Part shown: positions 8,219 to 15,494 of the stretch, one piece after another
Layout: each line of letters opens with the position of its first letter
How positions within the stretch are numbered: position 1 is the stretch's first letter
DNA from: Candidatus Contendobacter odensis Run_B_J11
GTDB lineage: Bacteria; Pseudomonadota; Gammaproteobacteria; Competibacterales; Competibacteraceae
Assembly (NCBI RefSeq): GCF_000531125.1
Contig: NZ_CBTK010000298.1
Coordinates: 27,345-91,344, forward strand
Reading direction: 5' to 3'
DNA length: 64,000 nt
Made by a program: the position numbers and the translations under genes
Notes under the pieces: generated by a model
What the model was told of the DNA's origin: nothing
What the model saw: only the letters and a program-made list of their open reading frames with translations
The model's database searches: none

Positions 8219-8434
8219 TCAGTCGAAGAAGGCACCGCTCATCATCTGCGTCAGCCGTGTTTCCAACTGTTCGATCACCCTACGCTTCTGGTTCGGAGTG
8301 TAATCCCACCAGGCGGCGATTTCGTCCAAGGTGCGCGAGCAACCCTCGCAAAGTTGCGTTTGCGGATGAATGACGCAGACGCCAATGCAGGGGGAGGGCG
8401 GATCGTTAGGCGGGAACGAACAGTTGGCGGTCAT
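8219..8434 (-). CDS. DUF1289 domain-containing small cysteine protein
   Basis: This 71-residue protein carries the DUF1289 signature: PSPCIGVC followed by LCEGCSRTLDEIAAWWDYT. Four cysteines are spaced as in a small iron-sulfur or zinc site. Its function is unknown. I use the ATG at 8434 because family members have a short N-terminal lead before PCIGVC. An in-frame ATG at 8464 overlaps the stop of a truncated upstream frame in an ATGA arrangement, so an older start coupled to that lost gene is possible. Confidence 0.8.
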   Translation of the reverse strand: MTANCSFPPNDPPSPCIGVCVIHPQTQLCEGCSRTLDEIAAWWDYTPNQKRRVIEQLETRLTQMMSGAFFD

Positions 8435-8460
8435 GGCGGATATGAGGATTGCTCGCAGTG

Positions 8461-8571
8461 TCATGCAGTGATGATACCGCGCCGCCGCATGGCGAATCCA
8501 GGAACAATCAGGTCGCCAGGAGAAATGCCGCCCAGCCGGTTAAAGCTCCCCAGACGGGTCAGGAAATAATT
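8461..8571 (-). pseudogene. Truncated 3' end of an unrecognised gene cut off by the IS200/IS605-like element
   Basis: On the minus strand an open frame ends at 8461 with the peptide LIVPGFAMRRRGIITA and its stop overlaps the upstream DUF1289 ATG as ATGA, the classic sign of a real upstream gene in an operon. Going upstream, the frame (including TRLGSFNRLGGISPG) runs into the hairpin end of the element near 8570 and meets a stop inside it. The protein family is not recognised. The gene appears to have lost its 5' part through the element insertion. Confidence 0.4.
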
Positions 8572-8965
8572 GACATCCTCCCCGCCCCCCGCCTACGCGG
8601 GGGCAGGCTCTGAAGGACGGGGATTCCTCTGTAGAGGGTATGATGCCCCATACCGAGAACACTGAATGCTCTCTGATCTCCCCTGTGTATCGCTACACAG
8701 GTGGTACAACCGACCGGCAACAGGTCGGCCTAAACCCATGCTTTTGAACACGATTAAGATTTTACCTGCCCCTCTTTTGAGCAGAACCGCATCTCTTAAA
8801 TTGCCAAAGAAGCTCTAACATCAGGGGCGCAATCGCCATATCCCGACCCGAGTATGATAGCAGCGCTAATGGCTAACCCAAAGAAAAAGACGGCGAACTT
8901 TGTTCGCCGCGCTATCCATCCCCGGCCTGAAGGCCGAGGCTTTTCGCGCAATTCGGGTAAAAAAC
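8570..8965 (-). mobile_element. TnpB-less IS200/IS605-type derivative (palindromic ends only)
   Basis: Read on the minus strand, the low-coordinate end finishes with a GC-rich hairpin followed by GGGGAGGATGTCAATT, the usual right end of tnpB-carrying IS200/IS605 elements. The other end has a second subterminal hairpin (8914-8938, CTCGGCCTTCAGGCCGGGG read on the minus strand). The roughly 300 bases between hold further stems (TGTGTATCGCTACACA, GACCTGTTGCCGGTC) but no transposase frame. This fits a palindrome-associated non-autonomous element or a deletion remnant that keeps a guide-RNA-like end. A related hairpin copy lies at 34955-35031. Confidence 0.5.
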
Positions 8966-9173
8966 CATTTCTTAATCTGGGGTTAGGCCAGTTTTGTCGC
9001 TTCAAGGTCGAAAATGGGATTAAGGGTAAAGATAATAGGGTCTATGCTTGTCTGGACGCAGCGTCAGGTTTAACCTTTAATTGAAAGGATTCAGAAGTGA
9101 TCGGGCCGTGCTTGGCCATGCTGTTGAACCGGGTTTGATCCTAACAACACCAAACGATTAAGGAGGGAGCGTC
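8966..9173. other. Intergenic region upstream of the 90-residue conserved gene
   Basis: About 200 bases between the IS-like element and the next gene. I see no coding frame, repeat or clear promoter, only a strong ribosome-binding site (AAGGAGG) at its right edge serving the next gene. Confidence 0.5.
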
Positions 9174-9446
9174 ATGTTGACCTATCAAGATTGTGTGGAA
9201 TTAAGCGACCTGACCGAGGAAGAGATTGAAGCCATCGCCCAACACGAGCATTTGCCGGAAATGGCGGCGCTGGAACTGGGTAGCTACATGGTGCATACCG
9301 AAGAAGGGGTGCCGATGATCAAGCGCATCATTCTGGATGACATTGATGAAGCACGCCGGCGCGGTCATGCCGAGAAAGCTTTGCAGTTAAAGCTGGTACT
9401 CAAGCATTTTGTGGAGACTCATCCGAACAACCGGGCCTCAGCGTGA
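9174..9446 (+). CDS. Conserved hypothetical small acidic protein
   Basis: This 90-residue protein is acidic and predicted all-helical. Recognisable elements are LTEEEIEAIAQHEHLPEM in the N-terminal third and a helix rich in leucine and lysine (KALQLKLVLKHFV) near the end. The ATG is preceded by a near-perfect AAGGAGG, which supports real expression. It has no signal peptide, membrane segment or catalytic motif that I can see. It is convergent with the nucleotidyltransferase-like gene, 42 bases away. I do not know its function. Confidence 0.7.
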   Translation: MLTYQDCVELSDLTEEEIEAIAQHEHLPEMAALELGSYMVHTEEGVPMIKRIILDDIDEARRRGHAEKALQLKLVLKHFVETHPNNRASA

Positions 9447-9488
9447 GTCAGTCGCATCAGACGATTGGATCGGCCGCCCCGGTGGCGC

Positions 9489-10103
9489 TCAGGCGGGATC
9501 CCCAGCCAGCAAAGCCTGGACTTCAGCCAAGCCGGCCCGGCGCATGGGCCGGCCGTCCACTGGGCTGCGCGGTGCTTCCCGTTCAGCCAGCAGTGCGAAA
9601 ATCGTGAGGTCAATGGGAGTGTCGCCAGCGGTGAAACTAAAAACCGGTTGGCAGAGGGGGGTGCCGTTGGCCATTTTGAGGCGGCGCTCCGATGTTTTGA
9701 ATGGAATGCGATGTTCCATCAGAAATAGCGGTACCTCCTCGATGGGTTCGGCGAACAGGTGCAGGTGGACGCCCGCATGAGAACTGGCAGCGCCACTCAG
9801 CACCGATCCGACCAGTCTGGGCCGGAAGCAGGCGAGGAAATGCATGGCTTCCAAGGCGGTTTCACGCAGGCCGCGCAAGCGAAGCGGCTGATGGTCGGCA
9901 TGGAACAACCGCTGGCGGTCGATCAAAGCCTGTTCGACCGCCGTGTTGTCCGGTAGTACCGCTTTGTCAGGAATTCCAAGGCGCAGTGCGGCCTTGCGCT
10001 TGGCAGTCCCGAAATCCTGAATGCCTTCTTCGGTCATGATCCGGGCGCACTCTTGGGCCAGCAAGAGCGTGATGCGGTGGTGGGTACGGGGTCGGTGAGT
10101 CAT
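9489..10103 (-). CDS. Nucleotidyltransferase-like conserved hypothetical protein
   Basis: This 204-residue protein has an N-terminal helical part (TEEGIQDFGTAKRKAALRLG) and a central segment RLVGSVLSGAASSHAGVHLHLFAE. That segment resembles the GS-x(10)-D/E strand-turn of minimal nucleotidyltransferases, with an acidic pair expected further on (TPIDLTIFALL). The fold assignment is tentative, and the canonical GS-D-x-D aspartates are replaced by histidines (HLHL), so catalytic activity is doubtful. It is transcribed away from pilM, with 133 bases between the two starts holding their divergent promoters. Pilus operons in related bacteria often have ponA at this position instead. Confidence 0.6.
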   Translation of the reverse strand: MTHRPRTHHRITLLLAQECARIMTEEGIQDFGTAKRKAALRLGIPDKAVLPDNTAVEQALIDRQRLFHADHQPLRLRGLRETALEAMHFLACFRPRLVGSVLSGAASSHAGVHLHLFAEPIEEVPLFLMEHRIPFKTSERRLKMANGTPLCQPVFSFTAGDTPIDLTIFALLAEREAPRSPVDGRPMRRAGLAEVQALLAGDPA

Positions 10104-10236
10104 GGATAGATCCCAGAGTAGGGTTAAACTTTAAGCCAAAAAATTGCGGTCTGACGCTTTGAGTGCGTTTGTTTGCTATATTTGGCAGAGATACCGGTTT
10201 GATTCGTCCACTCTGAATTGGTTGAGGAAGGGTAAC

Positions 10237-11337
10237 TTGGCTCTGTTTACGCGTAAAGAACCCATTCTGGGCATCGACATCAGTCCATCGGCGATCAAGC
10301 TGATCGAACTGAGCCGCTCTGGGCCACGCTTCCGGGTCGAGAGCTTCGCCATCGAACCGCTGGGCGAGGGCATGATGGAAGATCGCAACCCGGTGGATAC
10401 CGATCAAATGGCGGAGGCGATCAAGCGAGCCTGCCGCAAAGCGGGTACGCGCACCCGCCGTGCCGCTGTCGCCGTACCGACCTCCAGCGTGATTACGCGC
10501 ACCGTGCCGATGCCAGCGGAGTTTAAGGAAAGCGACATTGAGACCAATATCTCGATTGAAGCCGCCCAGTACATTCCCTATCCCATCGAAGAAATCTATC
10601 TGGATTTCGAGAACAAGGGTCTTTCTCGCGCCAGCAACGAGATGCAGGACATCATGCTGGTGGCTACCCGCAAGGAGAATGTGGATACCCGCGAAGCCGC
10701 CCTGAAGGAAGCGGGTCTGACTCCGGCGATTGTGGATGTTGAGGCTTACGCGCTGGAAAATACCTTTCGGCTGTTGCTGGAGAGTCTGCCCAAGGCGAGC
10801 AGCGGAGGGCAGATCAGCCTGGATAAGCCGCGAGACAGCTTGACGGCGCTGGTGGATATCGGCGCCACCATCACCAATTTGTACATTCTGCAGGACGACC
10901 ACATTATTTTTACCCGCGAACAGGGCTTTGGCTGCGACCAGCTTACTGTTCGAGTGGCTGAGGCTTATGGCCTGACCCGGGAGCAAGCTGAACAGGCCAA
11001 GCGTTCGGGGCAGGTCGCCGACGATTTTGCCACCACGATCCTGGAGCCGTTCAAACAGATGCTCGCCGAGCAGATTGGTCATGGCTTGCAGTTCTTTTTT
11101 TCCTCCGACCAATTCGTTTCCGGTCGCTATAATGTAGATACCATTGCCCTGGTGGGCGGTGGCGCGATGATTATGGGGTTGGATCGGGTGGTGGCGGATA
11201 TTCTTGGCATCACGGCGGTTGTGGCTAATCCCTTCAGAAATATGGGGAGCGCCTCGAAAGTGAACAGCAGTGCCTTGTTACGCGATGCGCCGTTATTGGC
11301 GGTCGCTTGCGGTCTGGCCCTGAGGAGCTTCGACTGA
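10237..11337 (+). CDS. pilM: Type IV pilus inner-membrane platform protein PilM
   Basis: This 366-residue actin-like cytoplasmic ATPase-fold protein anchors the PilN/O/P alignment complex to the inner membrane face. It starts with LALFTRKEPILGIDISPSAI, the conserved PilM beginning. The phosphate-binding segments GIDIS and ALVDIGATITNLYI and the late VGGGAMIMGLDRV are the actin-like motifs. I choose the TTG at 10237 because GAGGAAGG precedes it by six bases and the resulting length matches known PilM; an open extension to 10144 has no such support. It is the first gene of a tightly packed operon pilMNOPQ. Confidence 0.93.
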   Translation: MALFTRKEPILGIDISPSAIKLIELSRSGPRFRVESFAIEPLGEGMMEDRNPVDTDQMAEAIKRACRKAGTRTRRAAVAVPTSSVITRTVPMPAEFKESDIETNISIEAAQYIPYPIEEIYLDFENKGLSRASNEMQDIMLVATRKENVDTREAALKEAGLTPAIVDVEAYALENTFRLLLESLPKASSGGQISLDKPRDSLTALVDIGATITNLYILQDDHIIFTREQGFGCDQLTVRVAEAYGLTREQAEQAKRSGQVADDFATTILEPFKQMLAEQIGHGLQFFFSSDQFVSGRYNVDTIALVGGGAMIMGLDRVVADILGITAVVANPFRNMGSASKVNSSALLRDAPLLAVACGLALRSFD

Positions 11338-11338
11338 G

Positions 11339-11911
11339 ATGACGCGCATTAATTTGTTGCCTTGGCGTGAAATGCGCCGCACTCAGCGGCAGCGAGAACT
11401 GTTCGGGATGCTGGCTGGAGCCGCCTTGATCGCTGCGGGTGCCGTGTTTCTGATACAGACCGAGATCGCCCACCGCATTGACTACCAGCAGGAGCGCAAC
11501 AACTATCTGCGTGGTGAGATCGCCCGGCTCAAGAAAGCGGCTGAGGAGTTGCAGGAGTTGCAGAAGACTCGGAACCAGTTGGTAGAACGTCTCAATGTCA
11601 TCCAGAAATTGCAGACCAGCCGTCCGGGCATGGTGCGGATGCTGGATGAGATGGTTCGACTGATTCCTCAGGATATTTACCTGACCGCGTTCAAAACGGC
11701 CAATAATCAGGTCACGCTCAATGGTATCGCCCGCTCCGATAACATCATCTCCGAGTTTATGCGCGCTATTCGTAGCAACAAACTGTTTGGTGAGCCGGTG
11801 TTACAGATCATCGAGACCCGGAATGTGAACAACGTGCAAGCTCGAGTGTTCGAGCTGATTGTGCCATTAAAGCTGGAGCCAGGTTCAGACGCTGGGGGAG
11901 GTAAAACATGA
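11339..11911 (+). CDS. pilN: Type IV pilus assembly protein PilN
   Basis: This 190-residue bitopic inner-membrane protein starts with the conserved INLLPWREMRR sequence that binds the PilM cleft. A transmembrane helix (about 23-42, MLAGAALIAAGAVFLI) is followed by a coiled coil (45-85) and a periplasmic ferredoxin-like domain. It pairs with PilO. Its ATG follows the pilM stop after one base and its end overlaps the pilO start, indicating translational coupling. Confidence 0.94.
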   Translation: MTRINLLPWREMRRTQRQRELFGMLAGAALIAAGAVFLIQTEIAHRIDYQQERNNYLRGEIARLKKAAEELQELQKTRNQLVERLNVIQKLQTSRPGMVRMLDEMVRLIPQDIYLTAFKTANNQVTLNGIARSDNIISEFMRAIRSNKLFGEPVLQIIETRNVNNVQARVFELIVPLKLEPGSDAGGGKT

Positions 11912-12591
11912 ATTTGTCCAATATCAACCTCAGCGACATTGATCTGCGCGAGGCGGGCGATTGGCCGTTGGCGGGCAAGATTGTGTTGGTGGTTCTGGCT
12001 GTCGCCGCAGTGTTGGGCGCTGGTTATTATTTCTTCACCAGCGAACGGCTGGATGAGTTGGATCGAGTAACGCGCGAGGAACAGACGCTGCGACAGGAGT
12101 TCGTTGAGAAGCAGCGGGTGACGGCCAACATTGAAGCGTTCCGGGCGCAGCTCAAGCAGATGGAGGCTGATTTGGAGGTCATGCTGCGGCAGTTGCCGAC
12201 CGGTACGGAAATGCCGGACTTGCTGGAAGATGTGTCTAATACCGGCAAAAAGAATGGTCTGGACTTTGAACTCTTCAAACCCGAGGCCGATCAGCCTCGG
12301 GACTTTTATGCGGCGAAGCCGATCACGATCAAGGCGCGAGGAACTTACCATCAGTTTGGCGCGTTTGTGAGCGGGGTCGCGGCGCTGTCGCGGATCGTGA
12401 CGCTGGAGAATGCGACCCTGACCGGTGCGAGTGGCAAGGAGGTGAAGGGCGGCAAGGACGCGAAAGGCGTTAAAATCAATAATGAACCGCTCAACATTCA
12501 GGCGACGCTGCAAACCTATCGTTATGGGACTGATGTCGGTGCGCCGGCGGGCCAGGGCGGTCCGCCGCAGAAGGGGGCGACCAAGAAATGA
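11908..12591 (+). CDS. pilO: Type IV pilus assembly protein PilO
   Basis: This 227-residue inner-membrane protein has a transmembrane helix at about residues 26-46 (IVLVVLAVAAVLGAGYY), a coiled coil (50-95) and a periplasmic domain with the typical GTYHQFGAFVSGVAALSRIV segment. It forms heterodimers with PilN and contacts PilP. GGAGG precedes the ATG inside the end of pilN, and its stop overlaps the pilP start as ATGA. The C-terminal 25 residues are rich in glycine, proline and lysine and probably disordered. Confidence 0.93.
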   Translation: MNLSNINLSDIDLREAGDWPLAGKIVLVVLAVAAVLGAGYYFFTSERLDELDRVTREEQTLRQEFVEKQRVTANIEAFRAQLKQMEADLEVMLRQLPTGTEMPDLLEDVSNTGKKNGLDFELFKPEADQPRDFYAAKPITIKARGTYHQFGAFVSGVAALSRIVTLENATLTGASGKEVKGGKDAKGVKINNEPLNIQATLQTYRYGTDVGAPAGQGGPPQKGATKK

Positions 12592-13187
12592 ACCTGCGTT
12601 TGTGGTGGGAGCGGGTAGTATCCGCACACGGCATGGTAGTGCCGGGGGTGATGGTCGCGGTGCTGGTGGGTTGCGCCCAGCCGGATTTGACCAAGGTGCA
12701 GCAGTTCGTGGAAACCACCAAGCGCACCACGCCGGTCAAAAAGCTCGATCCACCGCCGGAAATTAAAGCCTACACGCCTTTTTCCTATACGGCACAAGGG
12801 GGCAAGGATCCGTTTGTGGTGGCGGCGTGGGCCGGTGATCCCGACGAGCTGGGAGAAATATCGGCTAAGGTGCAGCAGAGTGGTGCCAATTACACCGGGC
12901 CGCGACCTGATCCAAACCGGGTTCGGGAGGAGTTGGAGAAATATTCGCTGGGTTCGCTCAAGATGATGGGTACGTTCCGCATGGGCAGCGGCAACGGCGG
13001 CGAGTTGTGGGCGCTGATTCTGGCGCCTGATGGTGTGGTGCATCGGGTTCAAAAGAACAATTATCTGGGTATGAACCACGGCAAGATCACCGGTATTACG
13101 GAGCAGCGGGTCGAGTTGAAAGAGATTGTTCCGGACGGGCCCGGACGCTGGCAGGAGCGGGATTCGCTGCTGTCGCTTACCCAATGA
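12588..13187 (+). CDS. pilP: Type IV pilus assembly lipoprotein PilP
   Basis: This 199-residue protein has a signal peptide ending in the lipobox LVGC (cysteine at about residue 28), so it is an inner-membrane lipoprotein. A proline-rich linker follows, and then a small beta domain (about 120-195) containing GTFRMGSGNGGELWALI and YLGMNHGKITGI, the parts that contact the N domains of PilQ. It bridges PilN/PilO and the outer-membrane secretin. It overlaps pilO by four bases and is followed by pilQ after 15 bases. Confidence 0.94.
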   Translation: MNLRLWWERVVSAHGMVVPGVMVAVLVGCAQPDLTKVQQFVETTKRTTPVKKLDPPPEIKAYTPFSYTAQGGKDPFVVAAWAGDPDELGEISAKVQQSGANYTGPRPDPNRVREELEKYSLGSLKMMGTFRMGSGNGGELWALILAPDGVVHRVQKNNYLGMNHGKITGITEQRVELKEIVPDGPGRWQERDSLLSLTQ

Positions 13188-13202
13188 TCGTAGGGGGAAG
13201 TC

Positions 13203-15455
13203 ATGATAAGCAGGTCCACGAGTGAAGGCCAACATGACCGACGGTCAGGCGGAGGCTGGTTGCCGCTTGGGTTGGCGGTGATCGGGTTGATCGGATGCAT
13301 AGCGCTGGCGGGGGGCGGGCGAGTCGCGGTTGCCGCGGAAACCGATCCGGTGGTGTTGCAGGCGGTAGATATTAGTCCGCTGTCCGGTAATCGGTTGCAG
13401 ATTCGCTTCCGACTGTCGGGGCCGCCCAAGGGGCCGCCGAGTAGTTTCACTATCAATGAACCGGCGCGAATCGTGCTGGATTTTCTGGGGACTACCAACG
13501 GTCTGGATACCCGGCAGCAGCCGATCAATGTCGGAGTGGCCGACAAGATCAGTGTGCTGGAAGGCGCCGACCGGACTCGGGCTTCGCTCAATCTGGCGCG
13601 ACTGGTGCCCTATAACGTGCAGGTGCAGGGTAACGCGGTGTTACTGACGCTGGAAAACGCCGGCGCAACTGCCGCCAAGACTCCGGCGGCGACTCCGGTG
13701 ACGTCGGTCAAGGCAGCGGCGAGTTCGCGGCAGGCCAATGCCGATGGGCCGGTGACGACCCCGCGCAATGTCAGTGATGTCAATTTCAAGCGCGGGCCGG
13801 GCGGGCAGGGCGTGATTACGATCAGGCTGTCCAATCCCGGTATTCCAGTGGACGTGCGGCAGGAAGGCAACCAGATCATTGCTGATTTTCAGGGGGCAGC
13901 ACTGAAACGTGGCCAGGAGCGGCGCCTGGATGTGACCGATTTTGCGACGCCGGTCACGCTTTTGGAGGCGTTGAACCGGGGCGGCAACGCCCGCTTGACT
14001 ATCAAACCTAATCCGCCGTTCGAGTTTTTGGCCTATCAGGCCAATGATCTTTATGTGATTGAGGTGCGCCCGCCGCAGAAATCCAAGGAAGAGGAAGATA
14101 AGGAGGCGAAGTTCGATCCGTCCAAGAAGAAGTACGTCGGCGATTTACTGTCGCTGAATTTCCAGGATATTGAGGTGCGGGCGATCCTGCAAATCCTGGC
14201 CGATTTCACCGGGCTGAACATTGTGGTCAGCGATAGCGTGAAGGGTAATTTGACCCTGCGCTTACAGAATGTGCCGTGGGATCAGGCGCTGGACATTATT
14301 TTGCGGACCAAGGGTCTGTCCATGCGCCAGAACGGTAATGTGATTTTCATTGCGCCGACCGAGGAAGTGGCGGCGCGAGAGAAGCTGGATTTGGAGTCGC
14401 GCAAGGTGGTGGATGAATTGATTCCGCTGCGCACTGAAATCATCCAGATCAATTATGCCAAGGCCGGTGATTTGGCGAAATTGTTGAAAACGCAGGACAA
14501 GGATAAGGGAAGTATTCTGTCGCCGCGTGGCACCGTGGAGACGGATGAACGAACCAATAGCTTGATCGTTAAGGACATTCCCGACAAGCTGGCGGAAATT
14601 CGCGATCTGGTGACCAAACTCGATGTGCCGACCCGCCAAGTGATGATTGATTCGCGGATAGTGATTGCGGTCGACAATTTTGCGCGGGATATCGGGGTGC
14701 GCTTTGGAGTGACCGGGGTTAATCAGGGTGGTAATACCTTAAATACGGTCAGTGGCAGTTTAGCCGGCACCAGTACCATTGTAGACAGCGCCGTCGGCAA
14801 TCTGATTAGTACCGGGCAGCCGTTTCCGGTTGCGGTGCCGCCTCTGGCCCAGCGGTTGGGGGTGAATCTGGCGGCGGCGGGCGCGCCCAGCCTCGCCTAC
14901 TCCATCCTCGGTGCGGATTATCTGCTTGATCTGGAATTGTCAGCGTTACAGAAGGAAGGCAATGGCGAGGTTCTTTCCAATCCACGGGTAGTGACGGCGG
15001 ATAATCAGGAAGCCTCTATTCTGCAAGGCCGGGAAATCCCTTATACGGTGGCTCCTACTACTATAGGTGCCGCAGCGACCACTGAATTCAAGAAAGCGGT
15101 TCTGGAGTTGAAAGTCACCCCGAAGATCACTCCTGATGATCGGGTTAGCATGAAGTTGGACATAAAGAAAGATGATGTAGGTGAGTTGGTTCCGCAACAA
15201 GGCGGGGGGTTCGTGCCCTCGATTGACACACGCCACGTGACGACCAATGTGCTGGTGAATAACGGCGAAACCGTAGTGCTGGGTGGTGTCTTCGAGCAGA
15301 ACAAGAGCAAAGGCCAGAGTAAGGTGCCGTTGTTGGGCGATATTCCGCTGTTGGGCTATTTGTTCCAGGACAATACCACTTCAACCATCAAACGTGAGTT
15401 GCTGATTTTCGTGACGCCGCAGCTTCTGAAGAATGGCGCGGTCGCCGAGCGTTAA
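13203..15455 (+). CDS. pilQ: Type IV pilus secretin PilQ
   Basis: This 750-residue protein forms the outer-membrane channel for the pilus. It has an extended N terminus with a signal segment (about 22-47), two AMIN domains (about 50-140 and 190-280) that bind peptidoglycan, an STN domain (LSLNFQDIEVRAILQILA, near 315-390), a secretin N domain with INYAKAGDLAKLL and the secretin core. Core signatures are VLSNPRVVTADNQEASI and VPLLGDIPLLGYLFQDN near the end. A strong GGGGG-AAG site precedes the ATG. It is the last of the five pil genes; in many relatives aroK follows, but here a giant Ig-repeat gene follows. Confidence 0.96.
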   Translation: MISRSTSEGQHDRRSGGGWLPLGLAVIGLIGCIALAGGGRVAVAAETDPVVLQAVDISPLSGNRLQIRFRLSGPPKGPPSSFTINEPARIVLDFLGTTNGLDTRQQPINVGVADKISVLEGADRTRASLNLARLVPYNVQVQGNAVLLTLENAGATAAKTPAATPVTSVKAAASSRQANADGPVTTPRNVSDVNFKRGPGGQGVITIRLSNPGIPVDVRQEGNQIIADFQGAALKRGQERRLDVTDFATPVTLLEALNRGGNARLTIKPNPPFEFLAYQANDLYVIEVRPPQKSKEEEDKEAKFDPSKKKYVGDLLSLNFQDIEVRAILQILADFTGLNIVVSDSVKGNLTLRLQNVPWDQALDIILRTKGLSMRQNGNVIFIAPTEEVAAREKLDLESRKVVDELIPLRTEIIQINYAKAGDLAKLLKTQDKDKGSILSPRGTVETDERTNSLIVKDIPDKLAEIRDLVTKLDVPTRQVMIDSRIVIAVDNFARDIGVRFGVTGVNQGGNTLNTVSGSLAGTSTIVDSAVGNLISTGQPFPVAVPPLAQRLGVNLAAAGAPSLAYSILGADYLLDLELSALQKEGNGEVLSNPRVVTADNQEASILQGREIPYTVAPTTIGAAATTEFKKAVLELKVTPKITPDDRVSMKLDIKKDDVGELVPQQGGGFVPSIDTRHVTTNVLVNNGETVVLGGVFEQNKSKGQSKVPLLGDIPLLGYLFQDNTTSTIKRELLIFVTPQLLKNGAVAER

Positions 15456-15494
15456 AACATTTCAAGAAACACCATTGTCGCGGGGAGTGAAGCC

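Noticed and set aside
8854..9084. 76-codon plus-strand frame across the IS-like hairpin
   Set aside because: It reads through the structured repeat (RRAIHPRPEGRGF) and has the look of a repeat-derived spurious protein.
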